Below, piece by piece: positions 1 to 12,177 of a stretch of DNA of 64,000 nt; the stretch's first letter is position 1, and every line of letters begins with the position of its first letter. The notes beneath the pieces were generated by a model that was not told where the DNA came from, searched no databases, and worked only from the letters and a program-made list of their open reading frames with translations. This DNA comes from Ettlia oleoabundans. Its lineage: Eukaryota; Chlorophyta; Chlorophyceae; Chlamydomonadales. Where the stretch lies: the NCBI GenBank assembly GCA_019693395.1, contig JAAMXP010000676.1:1-64000 (forward strand), in the 5' to 3' direction. The translations under genes and the position numbers were made by a program.

Positions 1-3000
1 GGCCCGCATTGCTTTCCTCAACTGTTTTTGACATTTTGTGGCTGTCGTCCATGCGTAGGTTGTGCCCAACCTTTGTGGGTGTCGAGTGTTGGGTATACTG
101 TGGAGGCCTCAGCACCATCACACACTATTGATTCACAGTTGCAATTACACCCGCCCTTCTTCTTGCAGGACGGGCAGCCGCAGCAGCACCTACTGCCTGC
201 ACCAGGTGATGGAGGCGCTGCGCCTCGCCTTTGTTGGCACAGCTGCACAACCAGAGGCACCACCCCCACCACCAGCCGCAACTGGCGGTCAATGGCCCGC
301 GCCGCGTGCAGTTCTGCAGCAGTACGCTGCACCGCAGGTACCTGCATCCAGTGCAGCGTACCGGGTGCATGTGCACATGGAGAAGAGCAAGGTGTGTGTT
401 CTGATGTGTACGATTGTGTGCACGTGCCGGTGTTGGTCGGTGGGGGTGGGAGGTCTGAGTGGCGGCCCTGATTTTTGAGGGTAATGCGGTGGTGTAACCA
501 GATTGACAGCCTTTGCATGTGGTGTGCCATAGGCTGTGCTATTCCTTTACTTCAACTATGCGCTGCTAAAACATCATTGGGCGCTGGGAGTAGCAGGGCT
601 CGTTATTTGCGGCCTTTCTGTCTATATCTGTGTATGTAGTGACAGTCCAGCCTCACCACACTGTGTCTGTGTGTATAGCAGAGTGGCCGTGTTGCGCCCA
701 CCCTTTCCTACTGGTGCTTCTCGCCGGGCCTCTCCATGCAGCAGCTGACGGACATGAAGGTGGGTGCACCCCCCTGGTAGTTGCTCGCACCGATGCCTCC
801 TTACACCTTGCTGCCACTCCACACCAGTACCAGACCGCTTGCCGCTGTGCCCTCCATGGTTGCATGCGCACCCCCCCTGTCAGCCCCAATGCCTGACCAG
901 GGGCAGCCTTCCTCGCTGCCCTTCTGACCCCCTGGGCTCCTCATGCAGGTCCGTTCCGTCCTGCTGACCAGCGGCACACTGTCCCCGCTAGATTCATTTG
1001 CGCACGAGCTGGCGCTGCCCTTCCCTGTGCGCCTGGAGAACCCGCACGTCATAGATGAGCAGCAGGCAAGTCAAGGGCACTTTTGAAAGGTGGTGATTAC
1101 AATGTTGGCAGAAAGTGGCAGGCTGGCACGGCGGGGCAGGAAGGCAGCCCTGTGCAGCGGTAGGTGGCGCGGTACAACAAAGTCCCCAGGTTGGTATGTG
1201 AAGTAGTGTGGAGGGTCAAGAGCCAAAGTATTTCGGCAGCTGCCGCATTAGTGTCTGCACACCTCCCCAGCCCTTGACCAGCACCAGGCGCGCTTCCCCT
1301 TCCATGCACGTTGCAGGTGTGGGTGGGGGTTGTGCCTGTGGGCCCCAGTGGCCAGGCACTGAATAGCAGCTACCAGAACAGAGAAAACACAGCCTACAGG
1401 CAAGCAGGCCGTCACATAATTGCAGCAGTCTGCTGTGGTTCCTGTTGGCTTGCGATATCACCGCCCTTCTGACGTGCCATACTCCTTGCCCCTTCTGCAG
1501 GACCGACCTTGGCCTGGCTCTGGTCAACTTGTGCCGCATCATCCCGGATGGCTTGCTCGTCTTCTTCCCCTCTTACGCACTGCTACAGGTACACACTCTT
1601 TCCCACGCATGGGCCGCTACAAGGTGCCGTTGTTACTGGAGGGGTAGCCCAGGCTGTTGTTGACCTGAACAGTGGGTGCCCACTACCCTGCGCAGAGCTG
1701 CATTGCCACTTGGAAGCAGGCGCCCAGCACGGGTGGGCCCAGCATCTGGGAGCGCATCGCAAAGTGAGGCACCCGTATTATTGCCTGCTGGACCTGCTGA
1801 GCCGCCAATTGTCAAGCGGCCAACTTGCTCTCCAATTTATCAGCGGACTTGATCATGTACATGTCATGTGGTTATACAGCGGCACGTGCTTGGTGCACCT
1901 CGTTGACAATACCACCGACCCCCAACGAAAGAAAAAAAGCCTCACACCACAGCACATCACACACACACACTGCTGCCGCCACCACCATACACATGTGCAC
2001 ACACAAGGAACACAAACACTCCCGGCCTCACGAGCCCTGCAGGAGCAAGCAGCCGGTGATTGAGCCGCGTGAGTCGGCCGCCTTCAACGCTGCATCCGAT
2101 GACTTCCGCGCTAAGCTGCTCAACCCCGCCTACAATGGCGCCGCATTCTTCGCCGTCACGCGGTGAGCACTTGTGTGTGTGTGTGCGCAAACACAGTGGC
2201 TGGAATGGGTAGGCTCACCTCGCGTGCGGTGGTTGTGCTGCATGGCATGCGAGGTCCCCCTATCCTGATCAGCATGGGACGGCTGTGGGTAATCACCGGC
2301 CCATATGGCAGTCATCAGGGCCCACAGATCAGCAGTAGGGCAAGGAAAGGCTGGTCAGCAGGGCAAGTTATTGGTCCATGCCATGCCATGCACCTGTGCA
2401 CCAGGATGCCATGCGCTCGCCCGGGCTGCACCACCCCTGCCTGCCTCCTCATCACCCTGCCTCCACGCTCATGGCTGGTGCGGTGCAGCGGCAAGGCCAG
2501 CGAGGGGCTAGACTTCAGCGATGCAGCGGGGCGTGCTGTTGTGCTGACAGGCATCCCTTACGCCATGAAGACAGACCCAAAGGCAAGAAGCAGGGGTGGG
2601 GTTGGGGGCTCATGTTTTGGCAGGCAGAACTTGACAATGTGCAGGCAGCCGTTGATATACAGTAGGGAAGCCAGTACACAGCAGTGGCGCCCGCTTGACT
2701 TCAGGATGGCTGGTTTCTACATTCTTATTACCACCAGCCCGCTGGCTTGTTGCCATCTCCCTAGTTCCCTCCTTGTCCTGCAGATGCGTGTGGCTAGTGC
2801 CCTGCCTCCTTGGGAAGCAGTGTGCCTATGTTCTTCTGCTGTGCCACCCGCTGCTCGCAGGTGCGGCTAAAGCAGGAGATCCTCAACGACAATCGCGCCG
2901 CTCCCCGAAAGCGCGCAGCCGATGGGGGCTCCTGCGTGCAACCCCCCGCCAGTCTGAGTGGGGACCAGTGGTACTCCCAGAACGCCATGCGGGCCGTCAA

Positions 3001-6000
3001 TCAGGTGGGCAGCTGCCGGGTAGCTGCTGTCAGCACACCATGGCATGCTGGGCAGGGATGCAGTTGCTTGCGGGCAGCATGCTGCTCCATCAGCGCTCTG
3101 GTGCACATGTGGGTAGTGAAAGTCAACTGCAGCTGCCTGCAAGTCCGTATGTGCACTTTGCTGCCTGCCTGCCTGCCTGCCTTCCCAACCGCCTGGCGCC
3201 CGCCTGGCTGCCTGTGGGGTTGCAGGCTGTGGGGCGTGTGATCCGCCACCGTCGCGACTACGGTGCCATCATACTGTGTGACGAGCGGTTCAGGGCGCCG
3301 GTAAGTGCATCCAGCGCCTGGGGGGGGGGTGGGGGGCTGGGTGGGGGGCTGTTGCCAGCACAAGACCTGTAGCATCCTTTTGGTGGCACGAATGCTAGTG
3401 AGGGTGGGCAGGAGTGTAGAGGCCTGCTGCAGGAGTTGGCTCATGGTTACAACCACGCTCCATTCCGCTGCCCAGGGACTGTGCTGGGCTGTGCTTTGAT
3501 ATTGCTGTTCTCCGTTGTGAATGCAACGCCACCTCTGCCGCCACCCTTTGCAGAACATCCAGCGTCAGTTGTCCTGTTGGCTACGGGGCCACGTGACTGT
3601 GTACCAGAGCTATGGTGCAGCAAATGCCTCGCTGGTGCAGTTCTTCAAGCAGCAGGGAGCTGCCGCCCGCAAGGTGAGGTGGAGCGGTGCCAGCCTTATA
3701 CCTGCATATACATGCGTTCTGTAGTGCAGGCTTGCATGCTACACGTGGCAGGGACAAAGCGGGGGCACGTGTGACCGAGCAGGACAGATGTGGCGGGATG
3801 CCGCCTTTGCTTACCGTCTGCTCAGTCTCCACCCCATCCCCCCCTGCCCCCCGCCTGCTGCAGGGCCTAGTGGTTGAAGGCGGGCAATGCACCGTGCCTG
3901 GCATGGCACGTGCGGCAGTCGGGCCCTTCAATGCGGCAGCGGTGCATGGTGGGCGTGGCGGGGCAGTGGGACCTTTCCAGGGAGCAGGTGATGCCGCAGG
4001 TAGGGCAGGCTTTGTTCTGATCCAAGCTGTGAAGGGGTGGGTGTAGCCCCCTTCCTACCCTGTTGCCTGGGATTGTGTGGCACAGGGTTGGTGCAGAGGA
4101 GTTGAGTATGCGGCTTCGCAGTAAGGTGGGAGCAGCCGGCTGCTCTCTACGCCTCCATCATGCTGTCGCAACCAAAAGGGGGCATGACTGCGCACGTGTG
4201 CAGGCCGCAGCAATGGCAGCGGTCGCTCGCTGTTGCAGCAGGTGCCAGCGGCCATCGATGCAGTTGGGATGACTGAGCTGTTTGCGCCAGTAGCGGCAGC
4301 CGCAGCAGTCTGGCGGTCTGCGGCGACAGATCACAATCAAGAGCAGCAGGCTGGCTGGCAGCAGCAGGCACCAGGCCAGGGCGGGGGTGGCGACAGCCAA
4401 GGCCGTGGTGGGGCGTTGGGAGCCTCTCGCCTGATGGTGGCGCTCGGTAACGGCAGCAGCACACTGGCACGGCAGGTCAGAGGCCCAACATCAGCAGCAG
4501 CCAACAGCCTCTTGAGTGAGTTGGCGGCTGTGGGAAGTGTGCGCCCAGAGGCGGGGCAGAGCGCTGCGCCGGCAGCAGGGCTGCAGCAGCAAGCGGGCGG
4601 CAGGCCGAACAGCAGTGGTGTCAGTAAGCTGTTTGAGCCGCGGCCCTGGGAGCGAGCTGCACTGGCGGTGTCCGCGCGGCCCTGCCCTCCCAAACAGATG
4701 CCAGCATTTGCGAGTAGTGGGGGCCGTGGTGCAGCCGGCAACGTCGTGGGCCCCGCCCACCTGGTGGCAAAGCATGCGGAGCGGCAGCGCCAGCGCAGCG
4801 CCAGCGTGGAGCCGGAGCAGGCGGCGCCACCTCAGCAACAGCAGCAGCAGCAGGAGCAGCAGCAGGCACAGCAAGGGCAACCTCCAGCATCAGCGGCAGC
4901 AGACAAGGAGGCCCAGGCAGGCGGCTTTGCGGGCGCACCCAAGCCTGGGTCAGATGCGCAGGCAGGCCAGCCTCCTGAGCACGAGGGTGAGCAGCAACGG
5001 CAACAGGTAGCCCTGGCAGCAGTTGAGAGCAAGGGGTCCAAGCATGCTGCTGCCATCAATGCTTACCTGGCACAGCTCAAGGCAACCCTCTCGAAGGTGT
5101 GTGGGGCCGCCTGTGCTGCCGGTTGGAAAGTGGCAAGAGTGGCCCATTGCCAGCCAGCCAGCTGTTGACGCTGGCAGGGCAGGTGGGCAGGCCCGGGTGA
5201 CCCACTGTGTTGCCTCCTGCTTCCTTGCTGCATCTTTGCATGAATCCCTCCCTACACATCTCATTTGTACCAAGCAGTGTCCTGGGTCCTCCCCATGCAG
5301 GATCAGTTCACCCGCATGCGCACCGAGCTCTCGGCGTACAACAAAGGGAAGGATCTGCCCCGACTGCTGGAGGCGGCGCTGCCGCTGCTGCAGCCCCACC
5401 CCACGCTGCTTGACGGCTTCTCAGGCTTCCTGCCCAAATCAGCACGCCCTGCATTGCAGCAGCAGCTGCAGCAGCTGCAGGAGGCACCAGCTAGGTCAGT
5501 GGTAAGGACAGCAGCAGCAAGGGGGACGGTGGGCGCGCCAGTTGCAGCAGCAGCGCCCGGGGCACAGCAGCAACATCAGCAGCTTTTGCCAGGCGGTCAG
5601 TGTGCACACGTCGGCGGCAATGTGCCAGCCCAGCACAACATGCATCAACAGTGGCAGCAGCAGCACCTGCGTGGCCAGCCAGCAGCTGCTCACCCGCTTG
5701 CCCCCCTACCAGGTGCATCCTTCCGGCAGCCGTTCGCACAGCAGCAGCAGCTACAGCTGCAACGGCAGCCACAGCAGCCGCCTGTGCAGCAGCGTGCAGC
5801 TGTGCCTGTGCAGAAAAAGTTGCAGCAGCGGCTGCCCGGAGGATTGGCACAGCAGCAGCCCGCAGCAGCACGGCCCGTCGGCCCTGTGTTTCAGCCACAG
5901 CAGCAGCAGCCACATCCCAGCAACATGGGGACTCACAGCATCTTGATGCCACCCCGTGGCATGCAGCAGGCGATGCAGAGTGCTGCGGCGCTACGCATGG

Positions 6001-6263
6001 GTGCGGCAGGCTGTGTGGTTGGGCAGCAGCAGCCCGCACGCCCCGCCACACACGGCAGCAGGCCTAGCGGGCGGGCTCAGGGTCAGGCGCGTGGTCCGGC
6101 GTGCCCCGTGTGCGGCAAGGCGCCCATGGATGCTCCCCACGAGGCGGGGTGTGGGCACAGCGCCTGCTACACCTGCTGGCTCAAGGCGCTGGCGCAGTTC
6201 AAGTGCCCAGTGTGCAGCCGCGCTGTGCGTAAGAGTCAGCTCACGAAGAAGTATTTTGCTTGA
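1..6263 (+). CDS. RTEL1: RTEL1-like DNA helicase, C-terminal part (5' end outside window)
   Basis: Rad3/XPD-family 5'-3' DNA helicase that in other eukaryotes dismantles D-loops and telomeric T-loops and unwinds G-quadruplexes. Fifteen exons are seen: 169-391, 682-759, 949-1065, 1317-1399, 1501-1588, 1696-1763, 2043-2162, 2489-2582, 2861-3004, 3226-3300, 3554-3673, 3864-3987, 4097-4120, 4204-5096, 5301-6263; all phases agree and about 1070 residues are encoded. Diagnostic helicase-C motifs are [28 protein letters not shown] and [15 protein letters not shown], all RTEL1-like. A harmonin-homology-like helical region straddles the last intron ([13 protein letters not shown] to [13 protein letters not shown]), followed by a Gln-rich linker and a terminal RING-type zinc finger with three cysteine pairs (CPVC, CYTC, CPVC) around a GCGHS core. 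Three introns use GC donors. The N-terminal ATPase and Fe-S parts lie upstream of the window. The tiny exon 4097-4120 is the least certain. Confidence 0.9.
3320..3348 (+). other. G-quadruplex-prone G-run cluster in an RTEL1 intron
   Basis: Four G-runs (10, 6, 3 and 6 Gs) separated by loops of one or two bases lie just after the donor at 3301. This matches the standard pattern for an intramolecular G-quadruplex on the coding strand and in the pre-mRNA. Formation is inferred from sequence only. Confidence 0.6.
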
Positions 6264-6897
6264 GGCCCGACTAGACTGGGCTGCTAGGGCTTCAGTTGCA
6301 TTGTTTTGGTGCCTAACAACATTGGCAGCAAATTAGGCAATGCTGCATGCGACATGCTACCTGTCAGTATTGCCTCCTGCCCGGTCAGGAACAGCCATGT
6401 ACATCCATTAATCAAGTCTTCAACAAACAGGGGTTGAGATGAGAGCAAGCGGCCCCTCCGCAGCGCCGTTGCACCCAAGCTGTATACCTGCATAGGCGCG
6501 GGCAGGGTTGCACCTACACTACAGGGGAGTATGCCGCATGAACCCATACAGGACCGCAAGTAGCGCTTTGGTAACTGGTGTTACAGCAACTGTGGCGATG
6601 ATAAGCGCAAGGGCAACTGCGAGTGGCAGGAGGCAAGGCAGCTGAATGTGCAAGCACTGATGCATGTATGAAAGTAAACTTGTATGAACAGATGAAAACG
6701 AGTGGCAGCTGCAGAAAGCAAAACAAGGTATTTATTGTGGTCGGTTCCGGGGTCACTGCCGTAGCCGGTCGGTGAGAGCAACATGTAGGAGTAGCTGTAG
6801 GATGTAGATGGGTTCTGGGCGCTAAGTACTGAGTAAGAACAAAAGGAACATCTTGACACCCGGCATGTTGTTCCAGGTTGAAGGTAACCCCAAAAAC
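6264..6897. other. Convergent 3' region between RTEL1 and the small membrane protein
   Basis: No coding exon could be supported. It should hold both 3' untranslated regions. A minus-strand TGTAA signal is at 6581-6585; no clear plus-strand TGTAA was seen for RTEL1. Confidence 0.6.
6581..6585 (-). other. Putative TGTAA polyadenylation signal
   Basis: TGTAA on the minus strand, about 315 bases after the stop of the 6898-7767 gene. TGTAA is the usual polyadenylation element in green algae; no other copy lies nearer. Confidence 0.45.
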
Positions 6898-7767
6898 TCA
6901 AACTGACTGATTTCCAGCGCCGCTAGTGCTGCTTCTGGTAAGGGCCGTAGGGCCGTCTGGCGTGGCGCCGGGGGAAACAGGGGGGCTGCCAACCGAGTCT
7001 TTTATCGTGCATTTTATAGTGCCGCCATCTTGTGTGTCGCATGCAGCCAACTGCTCAGCAAGGATGATGTCTCCATCTGTTGGAAAGAAAGGAACAGCAG
7101 TTGTGCCCAGTAAGCCAGGGCACTGGTCCGTGTGTGCAATTTATAATAGGGGAGCAAGGCAATAGGGGCCACCAACACCTAGCTGGCAGTGGTTAGCGAG
7201 AAGCTGGAAACCATGAGCAGCGAGGCAAATGCTGGCATATGGTTCCTGGCATGCAACCCCACCTGGCTGCATGATGACTACCGGCACCACGGCGACTCGC
7301 TGCGATCTGCGTGCTGCCGCTTCAAGCCCCTCCACTTCTCTCGCCGCAACAGCTGCCAGCTGCTGCTCTTGTTGCGCCGCTAGCATGGCTGCCCGATGCC
7401 GATATCTTTTTCGCAGCAAGAACGACAGCAGCACCAAGCACACCGCCACAATTGCCATCAAGCATATGCCAACGATGTACGTGACTGCAGGGAATGGCAG
7501 GTAATCATGTTTCTCTGGAACTTGAGCTGGGGTTGGAGTCCCCACCGGTTTGTGGCGGCGCCGTCGGGAAGGGGCCGCACTTGTACTCACCCCGAGCAGG
7601 GGTCGCCGCACCCCGCGGCGCGGCCCCCCGCAGGTGTCCGAACCACATCCAGACCCAACAGACGCTAGGTCTTCAGAGAACCGCGCACCTGTCCCAATCC
7701 CTGCCCCCTTGTCGCCGCTTGATACGGTTATTAGCCCTCCTAACGTCACATTTGTAATCGCGGACAT
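6898..7767 (-). CDS. Single-pass membrane protein of unknown function
   Basis: Not recognised. Two exons, 7767-7263 and 7076-6898, joined by a GT-AG intron in phase 1, give 227 residues. There is no N-terminal signal peptide. A basic Pro/Ser stretch (RRRR near residue 69) precedes one strong hydrophobic helix at about 94-118, followed at once by RKRYRHR, so the C-terminal half is predicted to be cytosolic. An Ala/Gln/Glu helix (126-157) leads to a hydrophobic patch and the split motif VVIMQPDGDI (163-172), which only forms when the intron is removed; this supports the exon join. The tail is Ser/Thr/Pro-rich. It could be a membrane-anchored adaptor, but nothing in the sequence shows a reaction or partner. 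Confidence 0.65.
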
Positions 7768-9264
7768 GTTTTAGCGAGTCTGCGCCGCTGGCCGAGGGGC
7801 GGCCGGAACTGAGAAGAACCGGCGCTGGGTAGCAACAGCAAATAACTGTAAGCCCTGAAAGAAACAGAAAGGAAGCCGATTAAATGGAACTTAAGGGACG
7901 AGCCGGTCCAACGCAACGCGGCCGTCTGCGAGAAGCCACTTGATGACCACTTTCCAGCTGCGACGGCAGCAGGAAAGGCATGGCCGCAGGGAGGTTGTAG
8001 CGATCGGTCTGACTCAAACTGTAATGCTAACTGTGCATTTTTGCAGCAGTGAAGACCAATTTCCAAATACTAGTCAAAGCAACGGCATCTGCTGGCTTGA
8101 CAAATTGTGCTCCTCAACGGGCACTGCTCCATTCTCAGAGGTGACAAGCTCCTGCGGTAACAAGCTGGGCCTGCCTTGGTCCCCAACAATGGAAGTACAG
8201 TTTGTTTATTGTAGCTAGACCTCACGGCGACATGCACAGAGGTCTGTGTTTACAATGCCTGCCTTGTAAAAAAAGGTCCAGCGCTGTCGTTCGCTTGTGA
8301 GTCATGCCTACGTAGGGTATATACCTGGTGGCTTCGCAAGCTCGGTACTTAAAAATGCCGTTCCCTCCCCAACCCAGGCTTGCAACGTTTCCATCCCAGC
8401 TTTGGCGGCTGGCTGCTCACCTTCAGACATCACTAAAACATGTTTGAGACCCTTCCCATCTGCACTGCTGTGGTACCTCCAGCACAAGCACACACTCTCG
8501 CGCGTACTCTAACTCCACTGCCCAACAACTGCCCGGAAGCCTTCCCATCCATCCCCAAGTTGGTGCCACCAACTTTTCAATCTACATCTAGCAAACTTTT
8601 AGTCTACATCTAGCAACCTAAATTCTCCATCCAACATTCCCAACTGATACTCACGGTTGCAACTCACAAGCACGGCCGCATAGAACTGGAGTTGCTTGGG
8701 AGAGAAGGCAAGTGCTCATGGTTGAAACGGAAGAGGGGCGGGGCAGCCGTCGGGTGCATGACGCTGTTACACGTGCATTGACAAACAAGCAAGCAAGAAA
8801 GCAGTCAGTGAGTTGAGGTAATATGAGTGATGTGAGCTAAGCATATGTCCCAGTAGAGCTTGCGGTCAGGAATCAGCAAAGACAGTGCTAAGGTCAGGAG
8901 TGGTTGCGAAGCGTTCCTGGAGTAGGTGGTTGCCGAAGAAGGCATGATGTGGCAGGGCATGCGTGGGTATAAGGGGGCTAGCTGAGAGGAGGAGGCGGAA
9001 GAAGAGGGAGGCAACAATGTGAGATGTAGGGAGCCTTATACAGCAAACATCCAAAACTGAGGTTTAAGGTATGTCCGCTACCCGGGGCACAAAAGGGTGC
9101 AGGCAGACTACGTCAGAAAACCATCAGAAGCAACTCGAGGCCATATCGAAACAGCTGGCGTTCCTAGCGGCCAGCCACCATGAGGGTCACCAGGGCAACG
9201 ACACCTTGCCGCTCTGGTGCAGCATGAACTCTCTCATGCCTGCACGGTCGGCAGCTGGTGGGCG
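7768..9264. other. Intergenic region upstream of the membrane protein and downstream of the TBL1-like gene
   Basis: About 1.5 kb with no coding exon I can support. It should contain the promoter of the 7767 start and the 3' untranslated region of the WD40 gene; a minus-strand TGTAA lies at 8767-8771. An imperfect 22-base tandem duplication is at 8571-8614. Confidence 0.55.
8571..8614. repeat. Imperfect 22-base tandem duplication
   Basis: Two adjacent copies sharing AACTTTT and TCTACATCTAGC, at 8571-8592 and 8594-8614. AT-rich compared with its surroundings and intergenic. Confidence 0.7.
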
Positions 9265-12177
9265 TCATGCCTGTCGCCGCAGGTCTGCCACCAGTATGGG
9301 CCTGGCCTCGCTGGTGCAACATGCCAGAAGGGAGGAGTCCATGTTAAAGCGCAGGTCATAGATGGTGGAGGGGGCCTGCAGCGACCGCACCACACCACCC
9401 GTGCGCAATGACCACACCAGCAGACGCCCGGTGGCGTCGCCGCTGGCCAAGTACGTCGCGTCAGGGCTCCATGAAACAATGCTCACAGCCTGCAGGCATG
9501 GGACGTAGAAAGAATGCAGGCCCAACATGTCAGCAGGTGCAATGCCGGCAGCAGGGATACTGACAGCGGTAGCGGGCACATTTCAATGCACGTGGTGTGA
9601 AAATGTTTGTGCTGCAGGTGCTGCACTCCCTGACCCAACAACACCACTCGGCCACTGCCCCGCAGGGCAGCTACCGCCTCTGCCACATGTAGGCTGGTGC
9701 TACTCACCGAGCTGTGCTCGTCAAACACGTGCACGCAGGCCCCGGCCTCCGCATCCCATATCCGCACGCTGCCGTCATCGCCACAAGAGGCCAGCTGGCA
9801 CTTGCCGCTGCTGCTCTGGCCCCATCGCACCGCAGTCACGGGGCCAACGTGACCTGCAGGACCAGGACCACAACAATTCCAGGTTGGCAATGAAACCAAA
9901 GGGGGCAGCCAGCCAATTCCAGGACATTTGCGCTGGGTGGATTCAACAGAAGAGCTGAGCCACAATCGGCAGCAGAGCCAGGAACCATCAAGTCTGCTTA
10001 AGCACTGACTGTCTTTGCAGGCCCCATGCCAGGCCAGGCCTGCGTCTGCAGCACCTGCCAGCGTGTGAAGCGCCTTGTCTGCAGTCGCTTGCCAGATCTT
10101 GACGGTGCCGTCGTCGCTGCAGGAGGCCAGCAGCTTGCCGGACGGCTCCCACCGTAGGCTGTTGATGTCTGCGCTGTGCGCATTCTGCCGGCCAGCCCAG
10201 CAAACCACGATGTGGACAGGACAGAGAGCAACAGAGGGGCAATCAGAAGGGTTTGCATACTCCGGCACCAACGCCAGCAGCTCAATACCAGCAGCATCCG
10301 CCCCCAATGAGCCTTGAACGGATACACACCTGCCAGTGCCGCAGTGGCTTGCCGTCAGACAGCTTGCAGACTGCGATGGATCCATCTTGAGAGCAGCTGG
10401 CAAACATGGTGTTGTTGCGCCAGTCGGCGTCTACCACGGAGGCGGTGTGATGCGTGTACTGCTTGTGCTGGCTGCCCGCCTTGGCATCCCACACCATCAG
10501 CGTGCCGTCTAAGGAGCCTGCAGGGCGGGGGGGCGCGGGCGGTGGGGCAGGGGCCAGCAGAAGCATCTTGTGGGAGAAGAGCAAGTGCCAAGAGCAATGT
10601 ACCACTACTGCTGCCAGTGTGCAATGCCAGCACACTTTCCACCCGTGTTGCCTGCACGACAATGCAGGGCGTGCTTTGGCATAATGCCAGGTCCACCCCG
10701 ACACCTAGCCAGCAAGACAGCCCTCAACCAGCCACCCACCTGACAGCAGAAGGTCTCCTTTCTTGTTCCATCGCACCGCCATGATCATGCCGCGGTGCCC
10801 CTGCAGCGTCGACTTGAGCAGCCCTGCATGGCGCAGCATGCAGCCCAGGGGTGAAACATGAAATGTGTTATGGGAACTGCCATAAAACGGGCAGGCAGTC
10901 GTTCAGTCACAGAGCCAAGCAAGTGCAAGGCGATGCCTCACCAGCTGAAACTCTAGCTCAACAACACACCCCTGTGACCTCACGCACCTTCTCTTCCAAA
11001 CAGCCGCACAACATTGTCTGTGGCGCCCGTGGCCAGTAGCTGCCCGTCAGGCGACCACTCAACGCACGTGAGGTCTGCCATGGCCGCGCCTCCCTGCGGG
11101 GTATGCCTGCATACGCACACACGCCCGCTGCCGCTGCTGCCTGTGTCCTGCAGGTCCCAAATGCGCGCTGTGCCGTCGCTTGAGGCGGAGGCCAGCAGGT
11201 TGCTGGTGGGGCACCATGTCAGGCTAATCACCTCCGCGCCGTGACCTGCAAGACGCCGCAGCGCGGCCTCCGGGATATCCATGGGACCTGCAGCCGGCAG
11301 CCAGGCACCAGGCAGGCAAGTAGGCGGCTGAAGGTGCGGCCTGCCCGCGGTGAGACCCTGCCTACCGCCCCACCCAGCCCCACCCAGCAGTCCACAAATG
11401 AAGCAGGGCCGGCTGCCACCTCTTCTACAAGTGACCGCAATCAGCTGCAAGCAGCAGTGGCTATTTCGCTCACCAGCCGCCAGGAAGTCCTGCTGCTCCT
11501 GCTGCGCCGCCTCCTTCATCTCACGCACAGCCACACGCAGCTCCTCAATGTCTTTCACCAGGATGTCGCGAGCGGTGAGTGGCGTGTACTCGCCATACAC
11601 ATCGGTTCCCTCCTCGTTCAGATTGGCCTCCAACTCCATGTATTGGAAGCCCTGCAGCGTGTTCAGTGCAGCGCATCATAGCACCAGAGGCAGAGTGGGT
11701 GAACACCATGATAGCAGGCATGAAGGCAAATGATAAGCAGCTTGCCTCCCCTGTCAATGAAGAGACAGCAGAGTAGCATACAGCGCAGCAACCCCTACTT
11801 TGCAAACACCGCTGCAGTCTGCCCGGTCTGCACTGCAAGCTCAATCTGTCCTTCATGCGTACTGCCCAGCGCTCGCACCTTCTGGATGAAGGATACGAGG
11901 GCACCGACCGGCACCTCCTTCCCGTTGATGCCCGCCCTGCTCACATTGCTCTCGCACCCAAACACAAAAGCCGCATGTGAGAAGCCTGCAGCAGGTGGCA
12001 GTTGCAGCATTGGCACCACGAAAAAGAAGCGCAGTGCATCCAGCAGCCTGGGCAAGGTGGGACTGAGGCGCAAACCGACAGGTGATGGTCCCTTGCCGAC
12101 CTTCCGCCTAAACACTCGCCTGCCTCCAACAGGTATCGGTACACTAGAAAGTTGACTTCATCACTTGTCAACGACAT
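9265..12177 (-). CDS. TBL1/HOS15-type WD40 repeat co-regulator
   Basis: Homologue of TBL1X/TBL1XR1 and Arabidopsis HOS15, nuclear WD40 proteins that work with histone deacetylase complexes. Nine exons: 12177-12120, 11985-11879, 11651-11474, 11287-10988, 10823-10740, 10517-10330, 10184-10055, 9853-9708, 9489-9265; 471 residues, all phases consistent. The N-terminus is a LisH motif (SDEVNFLVYRYLLEAGFSH) followed by the family's SFIQKGFQYMELE segment, which spans an intron. Repeats with SLDGTLMVWD, CSDDGTVKIW and CGDDGSVRIWD signatures follow; the last blades end in VADLRRQA. The first intron uses a GC donor (GCGAGT). The start is the first in-frame ATG before LisH. It is transcribed divergently from RPL12. 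TBL1 family membership is clear; the exact orthologue name is not assigned. Confidence 0.92.

Noticed and set aside
3160..3182. CCTG microsatellite resembling a functional repeat
   Set aside because: A short simple repeat in an RTEL1 intron's pyrimidine-rich end; ordinary slippage is enough to explain it.
11795..11878. Longer version of TBL1-like exon 2
   Set aside because: The frame stays open past 11879, but ending at AAG before GTGCGA joins SFIQK to GFQYMELE exactly as in TBL1 proteins.
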